Program-made: the position numbers and the translations under genes | Notes under the pieces: model-generated | Told to the model about the DNA's origin: nothing | Database searches by the model: none | Seen by the model: only the letters and a program-made list of their open reading frames with translations | NCBI RefSeq assembly: GCF_002101555.1 | Contig: NZ_LQOL01000049.1 | Span: 372,001 to 436,000 of the forward strand | Source: Mycolicibacterium canariasense | Lineage (GTDB): Bacteria; Actinomycetota; Actinomycetes; Mycobacteriales; Mycobacteriaceae | Reading direction: 5' to 3' | DNA length: 64,000 nucleotides | Shown: piece after piece, positions 30,941 through 41,560 of the stretch | How positions within the stretch are numbered: the stretch's first letter is position 1 | Layout of the letters: the number at the start of each line of letters is the position of its first letter

Positions 30941-32001
30941 CGTTGCGGCTCTTCGATTTCCGTGGGCAGCGGTAAAGTCTCGGCACTGGTCCAGATGGTG
31001 TTGAACCGTGCCATGCCGACCCGGCCCACCACCTCGTCGACGAACACCTTGCCCCTGGTGTACTGGCTCATCTTGGCGTCGAAGCCCAGCAGGGCCCGGA
31101 TGATCCGTTGCAGCGGGGGTTGTCTGCGGTGCCGCCGGTCGTCGAACCGGCGACGGATGGTGGCCACCGACGGCACCACCGCCGGCCCGACGGCATCCAT
31201 CACATGTTCGGCGTGGCCCTCCAGCAGGGTGCCCAGCACCAGCAGCCGGTCCAGCGCCTGCCGTTGCGGTTCGGCCTGCAGGGCGCGTAGCAGGCCCACC
31301 ACACCGCCCGAATGCTGTTCGGCGGCTTCGCCATTGCGTTGTTCCTTGACGTACTCGGCGATGCGGCCGACCACTTCGCCGACCTGCTCGCCGGCATCCT
31401 GGGTGAGCGTGGCCAACGCGGACGACATGTACTCGGGCAGCCACGGGTTGGCCCGGAACTGCACCCGGTGGGTCACCTCGTGCAGGCATACCCACAACCG
31501 GAAGTCGGTGGGGTCGACCCGCAATTGCCGTTCCACCGCAATGATATTCGGATAGACGAGCAACAGCCCCCCGGCCATTGTGTCGATCCCCGGGTCGCTG
31601 CGCTCCTGCCCGCCGGATGCGAACGGGTCGTACTGGCCGAGGATGCCGGAGGAGACGAATGCCAGCACTGCGCCGGTCTGCGCCCCGGTGATCTTCGACG
31701 TCAGGAATCCGCCCGGGGCACCGGTGCCGCCGGTCATCACCCGCATCGACCCGGTGGCGGCGCGTACCCACTCCGGGCGGTCCACCACCCGGGCCTCGGC
31801 GATGTCGGCACCCTCGTTCAGCCCGGTCACTTCGCGCACCGGAAGCTCAGCGCGCCTTGACAATTCGGAGAGCTGGGCAATGGCCTGGTCGCGGGTGTAG
31901 TCGGTGGTGGCCGGGGCGGGCCTGGTCAGCTTGGCGCCGACCGTGGCGGCGAACTCCCAGTCGACGGCGCCGCCGACGGTCAACCGGGCGGCCGGGCTCA
32001 T
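30919..32001 (-). CDS. Zinc-dependent metalloprotease-like protein (Rv3626c family, so-called F420-biosynthesis-associated)
   Basis: 360 residues. The motif HEVTH (174-178), in a helix [14 protein letters not shown], indicates a zincin-type metalloprotease. The family is actinobacterial, named after a phylogenetic association with coenzyme F420 producers; no substrate is known. No signal peptide. Its ATG overlaps the dacB stop by ATGA and its end overlaps tilS by 22 bp, so dacB-Rv3626c-tilS-hpt forms one operon. Confidence 0.86.
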   Translation of the reverse strand: MSPAARLTVGGAVDWEFAATVGAKLTRPAPATTDYTRDQAIAQLSELSRRAELPVREVTGLNEGADIAEARVVDRPEWVRAATGSMRVMTGGTGAPGGFLTSKITGAQTGAVLAFVSSGILGQYDPFASGGQERSDPGIDTMAGGLLLVYPNIIAVERQLRVDPTDFRLWVCLHEVTHRVQFRANPWLPEYMSSALATLTQDAGEQVGEVVGRIAEYVKEQRNGEAAEQHSGGVVGLLRALQAEPQRQALDRLLVLGTLLEGHAEHVMDAVGPAVVPSVATIRRRFDDRRHRRQPPLQRIIRALLGFDAKMSQYTRGKVFVDEVVGRVGMARFNTIWTSAETLPLPTEIEEPQRWIDRML

Positions 32002-33383
32002 CCGCCGCACCCGCACGACCGCAGCACCGCGGCCAGCGCGTCCAGCGACGTCCGCCCCGTCGGGCCGGCGTTGTTGGACATCAACGCGAAGGTCAGTACC
32101 CGCCCGCTCACGTCGGTGACGATGCCCGCCAGCGTGTTCACCGCGGTCAGCGACCCGGTCTTGGCGCGCAACCAGCCCGCGGCGGCCTTACCGGCGTCGG
32201 TGTCCAGGTAGCGGTTGGACAGCGTGCCACTACCACCGGCGATCGGCAGCACGTCGACCAGCGGGCGCAGCGCGGGGTGATCCCCGCTCACCGCGGCGAC
32301 CACCGCCCCGTCCAGCGTGTCGGCGGTCAGCCGGTCGTCCACGGACAGCCCACTGGAATCCACCAGCACCGCGCCGGTGGTGTCGACACCCACCTTGCGC
32401 AGTTGGGTCAGCACGGCCTGCACGGCACCGTCGAAACTCTGCGGGCGGCCCAGCGCCGCGGCGACCTCACGACCGGTCGATTCGGCCATCACGTTGTCGG
32501 ATTCGTTCATCATCTGCCGCAGCCGCTCCAGCAGCGGCGGCGATGCCACCGAGGCGAGCTGCCTGGCGTCCGGGATCGGCGCCGAGGCGACGGTGACGGT
32601 GGCCGGATCCACGCCGAGCGCGGTGGCCAGCGCGCGGCCGGCGTCCAGGCCGGGGGTCGGCGACCGCCGCGAATCGACCGATACCGGCTGGGTGCGGCCG
32701 CCGTCGAGCATCACCGACTCCATCGGCGCGATGTCACCGCCGTCGATATCGGCCGGATCCCAGCCCGGTGCCATGGTGGGCCCGCTGTATGCGGACAGGT
32801 CGACCTGCACGGCGGTCACCGTGATGCCGCTGCGCTTGACCTGATCGGCCAGATCACTGATCCGGGCGGCGCCCTTGTACCAGGTCGGCTTGCCGGCCGG
32901 AGCCGCCGACAGGGTCGGATCGCCGCCACCGTGCAGCACCACCAGACCGGGCGTGGACCCGGCCAGCACCGTGGTGCTCAGCGTGGCGCCGCGGTCCAGG
33001 GTGGCCAGTGCCGCCACGGTGGTGAGCACCTTGTTGGTCGAGGCGGGCAGCATCGGCACGGTTGCACCCTGGGCCCACAGCTCGGCTCCGGTGCCGGCGT
33101 CGGTCACCCGCCCGGTGAGCGTGCCCAGGTTCGGATCGGCCAGCGGACCGGCCAGGGCGGCGGCCAACCCGGCCGCCGACGGCTCGTCGGTGTCGTTGCC
33201 CAGCGCCTGGACGCCGGGGGCGGCGGTGGCCGGGGCCGGTTGCGGCCGGATCGCGTCGGTGTTGCGGGCGGCGGTGTCCCCGGAGGCCATCAGCGCGGCG
33301 ACGCCGACGACGACGGCCACGAGTACCAGTACCACCAGGCCGATCACCAGGTGGGTGGATCGGCGCCACCGAGCGGGCCGCAT
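31998..33383 (-). CDS. dacB: D-alanyl-D-alanine carboxypeptidase/endopeptidase, peptidase S13 (DacB/PBP4 type)
   Basis: 461 residues. One N-terminal signal anchor (about 11-32), then a penicillin-binding fold: STNK (Ser115-Lys118), SDN (295-297), KTG (408-410). Trims peptidoglycan cross-links or stem peptides outside the membrane. The start at MRPARWRR has TACCCT seven nt upstream (33391-33396), consistent with a leaderless transcript. Divergent from ppa. Confidence 0.92.
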   Translation of the reverse strand: MRPARWRRSTHLVIGLVVLVLVAVVVGVAALMASGDTAARNTDAIRPQPAPATAAPGVQALGNDTDEPSAAGLAAALAGPLADPNLGTLTGRVTDAGTGAELWAQGATVPMLPASTNKVLTTVAALATLDRGATLSTTVLAGSTPGLVVLHGGGDPTLSAAPAGKPTWYKGAARISDLADQVKRSGITVTAVQVDLSAYSGPTMAPGWDPADIDGGDIAPMESVMLDGGRTQPVSVDSRRSPTPGLDAGRALATALGVDPATVTVASAPIPDARQLASVASPPLLERLRQMMNESDNVMAESTGREVAAALGRPQSFDGAVQAVLTQLRKVGVDTTGAVLVDSSGLSVDDRLTADTLDGAVVAAVSGDHPALRPLVDVLPIAGGSGTLSNRYLDTDAGKAAAGWLRAKTGSLTAVNTLAGIVTDVSGRVLTFALMSNNAGPTGRTSLDALAAVLRSCGCGG

Positions 33384-33467
33384 ATAGAGCAGGGTATCGC
33401 TACCTCTAGGGTGGACCCGCGTCGCGATGGCGGCGCCCGCGCCGTCATCCGTCCCCATGGAGGAGCT

Positions 33468-33956
33468 TTGAGCGAGCAGTTCGACGTCGTCATCGAGATC
33501 CCCAAGGGATCGCGCAACAAGTACGAGGTGGACCACGAGACCGGGCGGGTCAAGCTGGACCGCTACCTCTACACCTCGTTCGGTTACCCGGCCGACTACG
33601 GGTTCTTCGAGAACACCCTCGGCGAGGACGGCGATCCGCTGGATGCGCTGGTGCTGCTGACCGAGTCGGTGTTCCCCGGCGTCATCGTCGAGGCCCGGCC
33701 CGTCGCGATGTTCCAGATGACCGACGAGGCCGGCGGCGACGACAAGTTGCTGTGCGTGCCGGCCGGTGACCCGCGCTGGGACCACATCCAGGACCTGGCC
33801 GACGTGCCGCCGTTCGAGCTCGAGGCCATCAAGCACTTCTTCGTGCACTACAAGGACCTGGAACCGGGCAAGTTCGTCAAGGCCGCCGACTGGGCGGGCC
33901 GGGATGCCGCGGTGGCCGAGCTGGCGCGCTCGATCGAGCGGTTCAAGGCGCACTGA
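33468..33956 (+). CDS. ppa: Inorganic pyrophosphatase
   Basis: 162 residues, identical in length to M. tuberculosis Ppa. Family I signature: [10 protein letters not shown] with metal-binding Asp residues, plus [13 protein letters not shown] and [16 protein letters not shown]. Hydrolyses PPi from biosynthetic reactions. The start is a TTG with a strong GGAGGA about 4 nt upstream; no in-frame ATG fits. Confidence 0.95.
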   Translation: MSEQFDVVIEIPKGSRNKYEVDHETGRVKLDRYLYTSFGYPADYGFFENTLGEDGDPLDALVLLTESVFPGVIVEARPVAMFQMTDEAGGDDKLLCVPAGDPRWDHIQDLADVPPFELEAIKHFFVHYKDLEPGKFVKAADWAGRDAAVAELARSIERFKAH

Positions 33957-34036
33957 ACCCTGGTGCCTGAGTTTGCACCGTCGTAACACGCGGTAACCCG
34001 GGTGTGTCCTGCGCCTTCGATCATGGAGGCGTGTTG

Positions 34037-34507
34037 ATGCATCAGGGGATCGGCCTCGAAGCGTTCAATGCCATGCCGCAGCGGCGCGCCATGCACGCCG
34101 TGTACGAGTGCGTGCACTGTGTGACGCTGGCCGGGGATCTCGTCGCCGGGCGGCCCTACCCGAACCACGACGCGTTGTTCCGCCGGGCCGACGCCTTGCT
34201 GTTCGGCCTGTCCGAGCAGTCGGTCGACGCGATCCTGCAGGCCTACCCCTGTTCGGTGCGGCCCTGTGACGACGCGGAGCGGTCCGCGCTGCGGGCCGCC
34301 GAGCAGCGCTACACCGACAAGTTCGGCTTCGACTACGTGATGTACGTCGCGGGCCTGTGTGCGCCCGACGTGCTCACCACGATCGCCGACCGCATGCACC
34401 ACGACGTGGAGACCGAGCGCAAGGTGGTGCGCAACGAGCTCGCCAAGATCAACCGGACCCGGTTGGAGCGGATGCTCGGGCCGGAGGGCGGGTTCGACAA
34501 CTGGTAG
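34037..34507 (+). CDS. OHCU-decarboxylase-like protein (UraD family) lacking the catalytic His
   Basis: 156 residues, full-length UraD-like fold: helix NAMPQRRAMHAVYECVHC, RP at 39-40, then DKFGFDYVMYV and the C-terminal KINRTRLERML. The His-Pro dipeptide of the active site is Tyr70-Pro71, and the following RIG is changed (YPCSVRP). Family function is decarboxylation of OHCU to S-allantoin in urate breakdown; this copy may be inactive, divergent or act on another compound. GGAGG seven nt before the ATG fixes the start. Next to allantoicase. Confidence 0.8.
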   Translation: MHQGIGLEAFNAMPQRRAMHAVYECVHCVTLAGDLVAGRPYPNHDALFRRADALLFGLSEQSVDAILQAYPCSVRPCDDAERSALRAAEQRYTDKFGFDYVMYVAGLCAPDVLTTIADRMHHDVETERKVVRNELAKINRTRLERMLGPEGGFDNW

Positions 34508-34532
34508 TCGGGCTCGCGATGGGCGCTTGCGC

Positions 34533-34551
34533 GAAGAGCATTAGGCTCTTC
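34533..34551. promoter_or_regulatory. 19-bp palindrome overlapping the predicted allantoicase promoter
   Basis: GAAGAGC-attag-GCTCTTC has perfect 7-bp arms. It overlaps a TAGGCT hexamer (34542-34547) placed six nt before the allantoicase GTG. A repressor bound here would block the -10 region and start site. It could also be a short transcript hairpin, but it lacks a U tract, so an operator is preferred. Confidence 0.6.
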
Positions 34552-34553
34552 TG

Positions 34554-35573
34554 GTGAGCAGTGCTACCCCTCCCCACTTCCTGGCTTTCCCCGATCTGGC
34601 GTCGCGCGCCGCGGGCGGTGCCGTGCTCTGGGCCAACGACGAGGTGTTCGCCGAGAAGGAGAACCTGATCACCCCGGCCCCGGCCGAACACCGGCCGGCC
34701 ACCTTCGGTCACAAGGGCCAGATCTACGACGGCTGGGAGACGCGCAGGCGCCGCGGGGCCACCCCGGATTCCTGCGATTCGGCCATCATCAGGCTCGGGG
34801 CGCCGGCCCTGGTGCACGGCGTGGTGGTCGACACCGCCTGGTTCACCGGCAACTACCCGCCGCACATCTCGGTCGAGGCCGCCAACGTGGCGGGTCATCC
34901 CTCCGTCGAGGAGCTGGTGCACAAGACCGAGTGGACCACCATCGTGGAGCGCGCCGCGGTCAACGGCGACACCCGTAATCCGTTCCCGGTCAAGTCGACT
35001 CGGCGGTGGACGCATGTGCGCCTCTCGATGTACCCCGACGGCGGTATCGCCCGGTTGCGGGTGCACGGCCAGGGCGTGCTCGATCCCGGTTTCGCTGCCG
35101 CGCTGCCGCTGGACCTGGCCGCGCTGGAGAACGGCGGCCGGATCACGGCGTGTTCCAACATGTTCTACAGTTCGCCGAACAATCTGCTGCTACCCGGAAC
35201 CCCGCGGCACATGGGCGAGGGCTGGGAGACGTCGCGCCGCCGCGATGCCGGCAACGACTGGGTGCAGGTGCGGCTGGCCGGGCAGGGGCTGCTCGCTGCC
35301 GCGGAACTGGACACCAGCTATTTCGTCGGTAACGCGCCGGGCTGGGCCCGGTTGTCCGGGCGCAGCGGTGACGGCGACTGGTTCGAGGTGCTGCCGCGCA
35401 CCGATCTGCAGGCCGACACCCGGCATCGCTTCCTGATCGAGGACGACCGTCCGGTCACCGAGGCCCGGCTGGACATCTACCCGGACGGCGGGATGGCCCG
35501 GCTGCGGCTCTACGGCCACTTGACCGACCTTGGGCGCCAACAGGTTCGCCAGATCTGGGAGGCCAGCGCCTGA
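34554..35573 (+). CDS. alc: Allantoicase
   Basis: 339 residues. Hydrolyses allantoate to ureidoglycolate and urea. Two tandem allantoicase repeats are visible: GHKGQIYDGWETRRRR (about 52-67) and MGEGWETSRRRDAGNDW (about 221-237), each ending in a YPDGG(I/M)ARLR motif. No allantoinase, urate oxidase or permease is nearby, so the remainder of the pathway must be elsewhere. Confidence 0.92.
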   Translation: MSSATPPHFLAFPDLASRAAGGAVLWANDEVFAEKENLITPAPAEHRPATFGHKGQIYDGWETRRRRGATPDSCDSAIIRLGAPALVHGVVVDTAWFTGNYPPHISVEAANVAGHPSVEELVHKTEWTTIVERAAVNGDTRNPFPVKSTRRWTHVRLSMYPDGGIARLRVHGQGVLDPGFAAALPLDLAALENGGRITACSNMFYSSPNNLLLPGTPRHMGEGWETSRRRDAGNDWVQVRLAGQGLLAAAELDTSYFVGNAPGWARLSGRSGDGDWFEVLPRTDLQADTRHRFLIEDDRPVTEARLDIYPDGGMARLRLYGHLTDLGRQQVRQIWEASA

Positions 35574-35593
35574 ATCGGGCGGATGATGTCCCG

Positions 35594-36730
35594 ATGACCG
35601 TGCACGGACATTGGGACAACCGCTTTGACAAGCTCGTCGACGCCCTGGCCGAGGAGATACGCAGCGGCGCCGAAGTGGGCGCCGCCATCGCCGTCGACAT
35701 CGACGGTGAGCTGGTACTGGACGTGTGGGCGGGCCATGCCGATGCCGCCCGGACGACGCCGTGGACCCGGGACACCATCGTCAACGTGTGGTCGTCGACC
35801 AAGACGGTCACCAGCCTGGCCGCGCTGATGCTCATCGACCGCGGGCTGATCGATGCCGACGACCGGGTGGCCGAGCATTGGCCGGAGTTCGCCGCCAACG
35901 GCAAACAGGACGTGCGGATCCGCCATCTGCTCACCCATTCCTCGGGCGTCTCGGGGTGGGAGCAGCCGGTCGTACCCGAGGACATCCTGGACCGGGCGAA
36001 ATCCACCGCCGCGCTGGCCGCGCAGGCACCGTGGTGGGAGCCGGGCACGGCGTCGGGCTATCACGCCCTGACCTACGGCCATCTGATCGGCGAGGTGGTG
36101 CGCAGGGTCACCGGCAGCCCGCTCAAGGAGTTCGTGCGCGACGAGATCGCCGGCCCACTCGGGGCCGACTTCCAGATCGGCGCCTCCCCGGACGATACCG
36201 ACCGGATCGCCGAAATCATCCCGGCCACCGAGCCTTTCGACCTGCCGCCGATGGATCAGTGGCCGGCGCCGATGCTGAAGACCTTCACCGGCCCGGCGCC
36301 CGATCCGGCCATCGCCAACACCGCGGCGTGGCGGGCCGCCGACATCGGCGCGGTCAACGGGCACACCAATGCCAGGGCCCTGGCCAGGATCCTGTCGGCG
36401 ATCTCGCTCGGCGGTACCGTCGACGGCGTCACCCTGCTGCGCCCCGAGACCGTCGAGAAGATCTTCGAGGTGCAGCTCGACGGGCCCGATCTGGTGCTGG
36501 CCGGCCACCCGCTGCGCTGGGGCCTGGGGTTCGGGCTGCCCAAACCGGAGACGATTCCCTACGTGCCGGACGAGAAGATCTGCTTCTGGGGCGGCTGGGG
36601 CGGGTCGTGGGAGACCATGAACCCCGACCGCCGCGCGACCGTCGCCTACGTGATGAACAAGATGGGTCCGGGCGTGGAAGGATCGGCGCGCACCGACCGG
36701 TACTTCCGCCTGATTTACGACGCGCTCTGA
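35594..36730 (+). CDS. Serine hydrolase of the beta-lactamase/EstB family
   Basis: 378 residues. Class C-type motifs: SSTK (nucleophile Ser about 68), a Tyr in GYHALTYG acting as YxN equivalent, and a C-terminal GGWGG in the position of KTG. This family contains esterases and D-aminopeptidase-like enzymes; nothing shows antibiotic hydrolysis. No signal peptide, so cytoplasmic. The gene follows allantoicase by 20 bp and overlaps the convergent dehydrogenase by 16 bp. Confidence 0.85.
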   Translation: MTVHGHWDNRFDKLVDALAEEIRSGAEVGAAIAVDIDGELVLDVWAGHADAARTTPWTRDTIVNVWSSTKTVTSLAALMLIDRGLIDADDRVAEHWPEFAANGKQDVRIRHLLTHSSGVSGWEQPVVPEDILDRAKSTAALAAQAPWWEPGTASGYHALTYGHLIGEVVRRVTGSPLKEFVRDEIAGPLGADFQIGASPDDTDRIAEIIPATEPFDLPPMDQWPAPMLKTFTGPAPDPAIANTAAWRAADIGAVNGHTNARALARILSAISLGGTVDGVTLLRPETVEKIFEVQLDGPDLVLAGHPLRWGLGFGLPKPETIPYVPDEKICFWGGWGGSWETMNPDRRATVAYVMNKMGPGVEGSARTDRYFRLIYDAL

Positions 36731-37683
36731 GCCACCACGTTGCGCAGCTGTTCGCCCCGGCCGAGGCGGCCGATGTTGGCGGCGATATCGTCGGCCCGGC
36801 CGGCGAAGGTGTCCGCGGTGACCCCCGACGAGTGCGGGGTCATCAGGATGTTGGTCAGCTCGTGGAACGGCAGCCCGGCAGGTGCACAACCGCCCGTTCC
36901 CGGCGCCGGGTACCGGTACCACACGTCGATGGCCGCGGCGCGAATGCTGCGGTGCAGCAACGCATCATAGAGGGCGTGCTCGTCGACCAGCGGGCCGCGG
37001 CCGACGTTGATCAGCACACCGTCGGCGCCCAGAGCCGCCAGCTGCGCGGCACCGATCATGCCGGTGGTCGCGGCGCTCAGTGGGGCCGAGACCACCACCA
37101 CGTCGGATTCGGCCATCAGCCGGTCCAGGGCCGATGCGGTGTCGGCCGCCCAAGCCAGACCGTGCGCCGGGTCCACCCGTCCCGTCCCGGTGACGGCCGC
37201 ACCGGTGCAGCCCAACGCGCGCAACAACTCCCACGACCGTCGGCCGATATGCCCGAACCCGACGAAGCCGACCCGCGCGCCCGCCACGGTGGACGGTTGG
37301 GTGATGGTGTCGTCGTACACCGAGGTGGCCCACACCCCGCGCCGCAATGCGCGGTCCTGCGCCAGGAAATCCCGGCGCAGGGTGATCGCGGCACCGAGTA
37401 CGTACTCGGCGATCGAGCGTTCGTGATGGAAGGTGTTGGCCACCTGGACGTCCGGACCCAGAGCGGTGAAGTCGACCCGGTCGGTACCGGCTCCTGCCAC
37501 GTGGACGAGTCGCAGCTTCTCGGCGACGGCCGCCATTTCGGCGGTGAACCGGCCGCCGACGTAGACCTCCGCGGTGCGCAGCGCGCGCTCGTCACCCCAG
37601 GCGACGCGGGCACCGGCCGGCAGCGCGGCCTCCAAGCGGGCGCGATGCGGTACCAGATTGCGGTCGGCGACCAGGATCTGCAT
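36715..37683 (-). CDS. D-2-hydroxyacid dehydrogenase, NAD(P)-dependent (aldarate operon)
   Basis: 322 residues. Rossmann motif GFGHIG, the Arg-bearing NVGRGPLVDE segment and catalytic His in MTPHSSGVT. Resembles glyoxylate/hydroxypyruvate reductases. Last gene of the minus-strand operon, one base after gudD. It could reduce a side product such as tartronate semialdehyde or hydroxypyruvate, but the substrate is not readable. Confidence 0.87.
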   Translation of the reverse strand: MQILVADRNLVPHRARLEAALPAGARVAWGDERALRTAEVYVGGRFTAEMAAVAEKLRLVHVAGAGTDRVDFTALGPDVQVANTFHHERSIAEYVLGAAITLRRDFLAQDRALRRGVWATSVYDDTITQPSTVAGARVGFVGFGHIGRRSWELLRALGCTGAAVTGTGRVDPAHGLAWAADTASALDRLMAESDVVVVSAPLSAATTGMIGAAQLAALGADGVLINVGRGPLVDEHALYDALLHRSIRAAAIDVWYRYPAPGTGGCAPAGLPFHELTNILMTPHSSGVTADTFAGRADDIAANIGRLGRGEQLRNVVAQSAS

Positions 37684-37684
37684 G

Positions 37685-39046
37685 TCAGATACCCCGTTGC
37701 AGGGCGGGGCGTTTGCTGTCGAAGGTCCAGCCGGGGATCAGGTACTGCATGGCCACCGCGTCGTCGCGGGCACCCAGTCCCTCGGCGAGGTACAGCTCGT
37801 GCGCGGCGGCCACCCGGTCCTCGTCCAGTTCGACACCGAGGCCGGCAGCGTCCGGGACGTCCAGATAGCCGTCGACGATGCGGAAGGGCGCCGTGGTGAT
37901 GCGCTGACCGTCCTGCCAGATCCAATGCGTGTCGATCGCGGTGATGGCGCCGGGCGCGGCGGCCGCGACGTGGGTGAACATCGCCAGCGACACGTCGAAG
38001 TGGTTGTTGGAGTGCGATCCCCACGTCAGACCCCACGCATCGCACAGCTGCGCCACCCGCACCGACCCGCTCATGGTCCAGAAGTGCGGATCGGCCAGCG
38101 GGATGTCCACGGCACCGGACCGGATCGCATGCCCCATCTCACGCCAGTCGGTGGCGATCATGTTGGTCGCCGTCGGCAGCCCGGTGGCGCGTTTGAACTC
38201 GGCCATCACCTCGCGGCCGGAGAAGCCGGCTTCCGGGCCCACCGGATCCTCGGCGTAGGCCAACACCCCGGCGAGCTCCCGGCAGGTCGTCACGGCATCG
38301 GCGAGCAGCCAGCCGCCGTTGGGGTCCAGAGTGATCCGGGCGTCCGGGAACCGGTCGGCCAACGCGATCACGGCCTTGGCCTCCTCGGCCGCCGGCAGCA
38401 CACCGCCCTTCAGTTTGAAATCCCGGAAGCCGTAACGGTCGCGGGCCGCCTCGGCCAGCCGCACCACCGCTTCGGGCGTCATCGCCTCGTCGTGCCGGAT
38501 GCGCAGCCACTCGTCGGCTCCCGGCGCCTCGTCGGCCGCCGAGCGGTACGCCAGATCGGTCCTGGTGCGGTCCCCGACGAAGAACAGATACCCCAGTGCT
38601 TGCACCCGGCTGCGCTGTTGGCCGTCGCCCAGCAGGGCCGCGACGGGCACCCCGAGATACTGGCCGAGCAGGTCCAGCAGTGCGGATTCGACCGCGGTCA
38701 CGGCGTGCACGGTGACCCGCAGGTCGAAGGTCTGGGCACCGCGGCCACCGGAGTCCCGGCCGGCGAACTCGCGGCGGACATCCCCGAGCACGGCGTGGTA
38801 ATCCCCGATGCCGCGGCCCTCGACGAGCGGGCGGGCGTCTTCCAAAGTGCGTTGGATGGCCGCCCCGCCGGGCACCTCGCCGACTCCGGTGTTGCCTTCG
38901 GAATCCTTGAGGATCAACAGGTTCCGGGTGAAGTACGGCCCGTGGGCGCCGCTGAGGTTGAGCAGCATGCTGTCGTGCCCGGCGATGGGGACCACCCGCA
39001 TCTCGGTGACAGTGGGTGTCCGGTGGGGGGTCTTGCGGGTAGTCAT
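37685..39046 (-). CDS. gudD: Glucarate dehydratase (enolase superfamily)
   Basis: 453 residues. GlucD signatures: KxK (Lys211, Lys213 in FKLKGG), metal ligands Asp241, Glu266 and Asn295, and catalytic Asp319/His345 in GSHSNNHFD. Dehydrates D-glucarate (and L-idarate) to 5-keto-4-deoxy-D-glucarate. The ATG overlaps the stop of the IclR gene (ATGA). KdgD and the semialdehyde dehydrogenase that would follow in the pathway are 12 kb away in the same island. Confidence 0.93.
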   Translation of the reverse strand: MTTRKTPHRTPTVTEMRVVPIAGHDSMLLNLSGAHGPYFTRNLLILKDSEGNTGVGEVPGGAAIQRTLEDARPLVEGRGIGDYHAVLGDVRREFAGRDSGGRGAQTFDLRVTVHAVTAVESALLDLLGQYLGVPVAALLGDGQQRSRVQALGYLFFVGDRTRTDLAYRSAADEAPGADEWLRIRHDEAMTPEAVVRLAEAARDRYGFRDFKLKGGVLPAAEEAKAVIALADRFPDARITLDPNGGWLLADAVTTCRELAGVLAYAEDPVGPEAGFSGREVMAEFKRATGLPTATNMIATDWREMGHAIRSGAVDIPLADPHFWTMSGSVRVAQLCDAWGLTWGSHSNNHFDVSLAMFTHVAAAAPGAITAIDTHWIWQDGQRITTAPFRIVDGYLDVPDAAGLGVELDEDRVAAAHELYLAEGLGARDDAVAMQYLIPGWTFDSKRPALQRGI

Positions 39047-39843
39047 GAATTCACCTTCTCTGCCACTGGCCGGAGTACCCGGCTCACCTTGTCGCCGGCC
39101 GCGCACAGTGCCTCGATGAGGCCGGCTTCCCGCTCGGGCGTCAACCGGGCGACCGGGACCGAGACACTGATGGCGTCCTGGGCCGGCCAGCGGTAGCGCA
39201 GCGGCACCGCGAAACACCGCACTCCGACGGTGTTCTCCCCGTCGTCGGTGGCGTAGCCGCGGATCCGCGCGTTGTCCAGCGCCTCGTCCAACTCGGCGCG
39301 GTCGGTCACCGTCCGCTCGGTGAGGGCGGTCAGCTCGGCCGGGATGTGGGCGTCGCGCTCCGCGCCGACGCGTTCGGCCAGCAGTGCCTTGCCCAGCGCC
39401 GTCGTGTGCGCGGGCAGCCGCCTGCCGACCCGGTTGGTGGTGCGCTGGTACTGCCGGGATTCCCGGGTGGCCAGGTAGACGACGTCGTAGCCGTCCAGGC
39501 GGGCCAGGTGGAAGGTCTCGTCCCAGCTGCCGCGCAGCTCGTCCAGGAAGGGCGTGATGCTGGGCAGGTACGGGTCGGTGTCCAGGTAGCTGGTGCCGAC
39601 CAGCAGTGCCCGAATTCCGATGCTGTACAACGTGCCCGACTCGTCGCAACGCACCCAGCCCTGGGCGATCAGGGTGCGCAGCAGCGCGTGGGCGCTGCTG
39701 CGCGGCATGTCGAGCGCGGTGGCGACCTCCCGGACGCGGGCCGGTTGATCCTGCCGCGCCGCCAGGAACTCCAGCAGTTCGACGGTGCGGGCGGCGGATT
39801 TCACGCCGGTCGGGGTGATCTTGCGCACGGTGTGTTCGGTCAT
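39043..39843 (-). CDS. IclR-family transcriptional regulator
   Basis: 266 residues. N-terminal winged HTH ([12 protein letters not shown] ... [19 protein letters not shown]) and C-terminal IclR effector domain ([20 protein letters not shown]). IclR proteins often control aldarate or aromatic catabolism and bind small palindromes; a matching CGGAA-N6-TTCCG box lies before the first gene of this operon. Both ends overlap neighbours by ATGA. Confidence 0.92.
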   Translation of the reverse strand: MTEHTVRKITPTGVKSAARTVELLEFLAARQDQPARVREVATALDMPRSSAHALLRTLIAQGWVRCDESGTLYSIGIRALLVGTSYLDTDPYLPSITPFLDELRGSWDETFHLARLDGYDVVYLATRESRQYQRTTNRVGRRLPAHTTALGKALLAERVGAERDAHIPAELTALTERTVTDRAELDEALDNARIRGYATDDGENTVGVRCFAVPLRYRWPAQDAISVSVPVARLTPEREAGLIEALCAAGDKVSRVLRPVAEKVNS

Positions 39844-40571
39844 AGCAGTCCCATCTGCTGGACGACGAGGACGACGGCTCCGACGGCCGAGGCGGTGATG
39901 GCCGTCCACCGCTGCCGGCGTGGGTTCAGCAACCGATTCGCGTAGCGGGACAACACGTATCCCCCCACGGTGGCCGGTATCAGCATGGCGCACATGACCA
40001 GGGTGTGCCGGTCTACCGCGCCGGTGACGGTCAGCATCGTCAACGACATCAGCGAGCCGATCAGGAAGAAGCCCGACATCGTCCCGCGCAGCCGCGGTCC
40101 GCTGTTGCGCTGCCACACCAGCGCCATCGGCGGGCCGCCGATCGAGGTGGCCGTGCCCAGCATCCCGGAGGTGGCCCCGGCCAGCACGAGGTTGCGGCGC
40201 CGCGGCGCGGGTATCCAGCCAAAGCTGGTCAGCGCGACGCCGCCGAGCACGACGGCCGCGATCAGCATCGCCAGGGCCTGATGCGGTAGGGCAGTGAGGA
40301 TCAGCGCGCCGACGACGGTGCCGGGCACCCGGCCGGCCAACGCCCAGCCGGTGCCCTTCACGTCGATCGCCGTCCGCTCCCGCACCACCACCATCAGGGT
40401 GACGACGGCCGCCAACATGATCAGGGTGCCGGGGATGAGCGCCGGGTCCACCAGTGCGACGATCGGTGCGGCCAGCATGCCGAGCCCGAAGCCGATCGAG
40501 GCCTGCAGACAGGACGCAATCAACACCGCGATGGCGATGGTCGCGTAACCGGACACGCTCACTTCGCTCAT
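39840..40571 (-). CDS. TauE/SafE-family permease
   Basis: 243 residues with seven to eight hydrophobic helices and the family pattern of two repeated halves ([14 protein letters not shown] ... [14 protein letters not shown]). TauE/SafE proteins move sulfite, organosulfonates or organic acids across the membrane. Its place between an ABC importer and the dehydratase suggests export of, or an alternative route for, a pathway intermediate. ATGA overlaps at both ends. Confidence 0.88.
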   Translation of the reverse strand: MSEVSVSGYATIAIAVLIASCLQASIGFGLGMLAAPIVALVDPALIPGTLIMLAAVVTLMVVVRERTAIDVKGTGWALAGRVPGTVVGALILTALPHQALAMLIAAVVLGGVALTSFGWIPAPRRRNLVLAGATSGMLGTATSIGGPPMALVWQRNSGPRLRGTMSGFFLIGSLMSLTMLTVTGAVDRHTLVMCAMLIPATVGGYVLSRYANRLLNPRRQRWTAITASAVGAVVLVVQQMGLL

Positions 40572-41560
40572 GCGCTGTGGGACAACCGGGTTGACGCACC
40601 GAGCGGGTGATGGCATTCCACCGCATGCCCGGCTCCCCGTGGGTCGCCGGACACGGGTGGCCGCTGCTGCGCGCAGATGTCGGTGGCGTGCGCGCAGCGG
40701 GTGCGGAACCGGCACCCCGACGGCGGGTTCAACGGTGACGGCACCTCGCCGGTGAGCAGGATGCGTTCGGCGCGGTGCTCGGCGTGCAGTTTCGGCGCGG
40801 CCGACATCAGGGCGGCCGTGTAGGGATGGTCGGGGCTGTCGAATACCGCTTCGGTGGTCCCGGTTTCGATGATCCGGCCCAGGTACATCACGGCGACCCG
40901 GTCGGCCACGTGACGCACCACGGACAGGTCGTGCGAGATGAAGACGTACGAGATCTGCAGTTCGCGCTGCAGATCGTTGAGCAGGTTGAGCACCTGCGCC
41001 TGCACCGAGAGGTCCAGCGCGGAGACCGGTTCGTCGCAGATGATGACGTCGGGGTTCAGCGCCAGGGCGCGCGCGATGCCGATCCGCTGGCGCTGACCGC
41101 CGGAGAACTCCTGCGGGTACTTGCCGAACGCCTTGGGCCCCAGACCGACCATGTCGAGCAGCCCGCGTACCCGCATCTCGCGATCCTTACGGGACGGGTA
41201 CAGCGTCTTGTGCGTGCGCCACGGCTCGGCGATGATCTCGGCCGCCGTCATCCGGGAGTTCAGCGAGGCGTACGGATCCTGGAACACCATCTGCACGCGG
41301 CGCCGGAACCGCAGCAGGTCCTTGCCGCGCAGGCCGTACGGGTCGATACCGTCGAAGCTGACGGTGCCGGCGTCCGGGCGCTCCAGCATCATCAGGGTGC
41401 GGGCCAGGGTGGACTTGCCGCAGCCGGATTCCCCCACCAGGCCCAGCGTTTCACCGCGCCGCAGATCCAGGTCGATCCCGTCCAGCGCGTGCAGTTTCTT
41501 GCCGCCGGCCACCCGGAAGCTCTTGGCCAGCCCGCGCACGGACAGCAGTTCGTCGCTCAT
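40568..41560 (-). CDS. ABC transporter ATP-binding protein, OppF/DppF type
   Basis: 330 residues. Walker A GESGCGKS, Q-loop QMVFQDPYASLN, signature EFSGGQRQRIGIARAL and Walker B VIICDEP; the C-terminal oligopeptide/dipeptide extension has cysteines (CRFRTRCAHATDIC). Second nucleotide-binding subunit of the importer, paired with the upstream OppD-like subunit. Confidence 0.93.
   Translation of the reverse strand: MSDELLSVRGLAKSFRVAGGKKLHALDGIDLDLRRGETLGLVGESGCGKSTLARTLMMLERPDAGTVSFDGIDPYGLRGKDLLRFRRRVQMVFQDPYASLNSRMTAAEIIAEPWRTHKTLYPSRKDREMRVRGLLDMVGLGPKAFGKYPQEFSGGQRQRIGIARALALNPDVIICDEPVSALDLSVQAQVLNLLNDLQRELQISYVFISHDLSVVRHVADRVAVMYLGRIIETGTTEAVFDSPDHPYTAALMSAAPKLHAEHRAERILLTGEVPSPLNPPSGCRFRTRCAHATDICAQQRPPVSGDPRGAGHAVECHHPLGASTRLSHSA

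Noticed and set aside
34508..34553. The 7-bp-arm hairpin as a terminator of the UraD-like gene
   Set aside because: No T tract follows on either strand and it overlaps a -10-like element, so an operator is a better reading.
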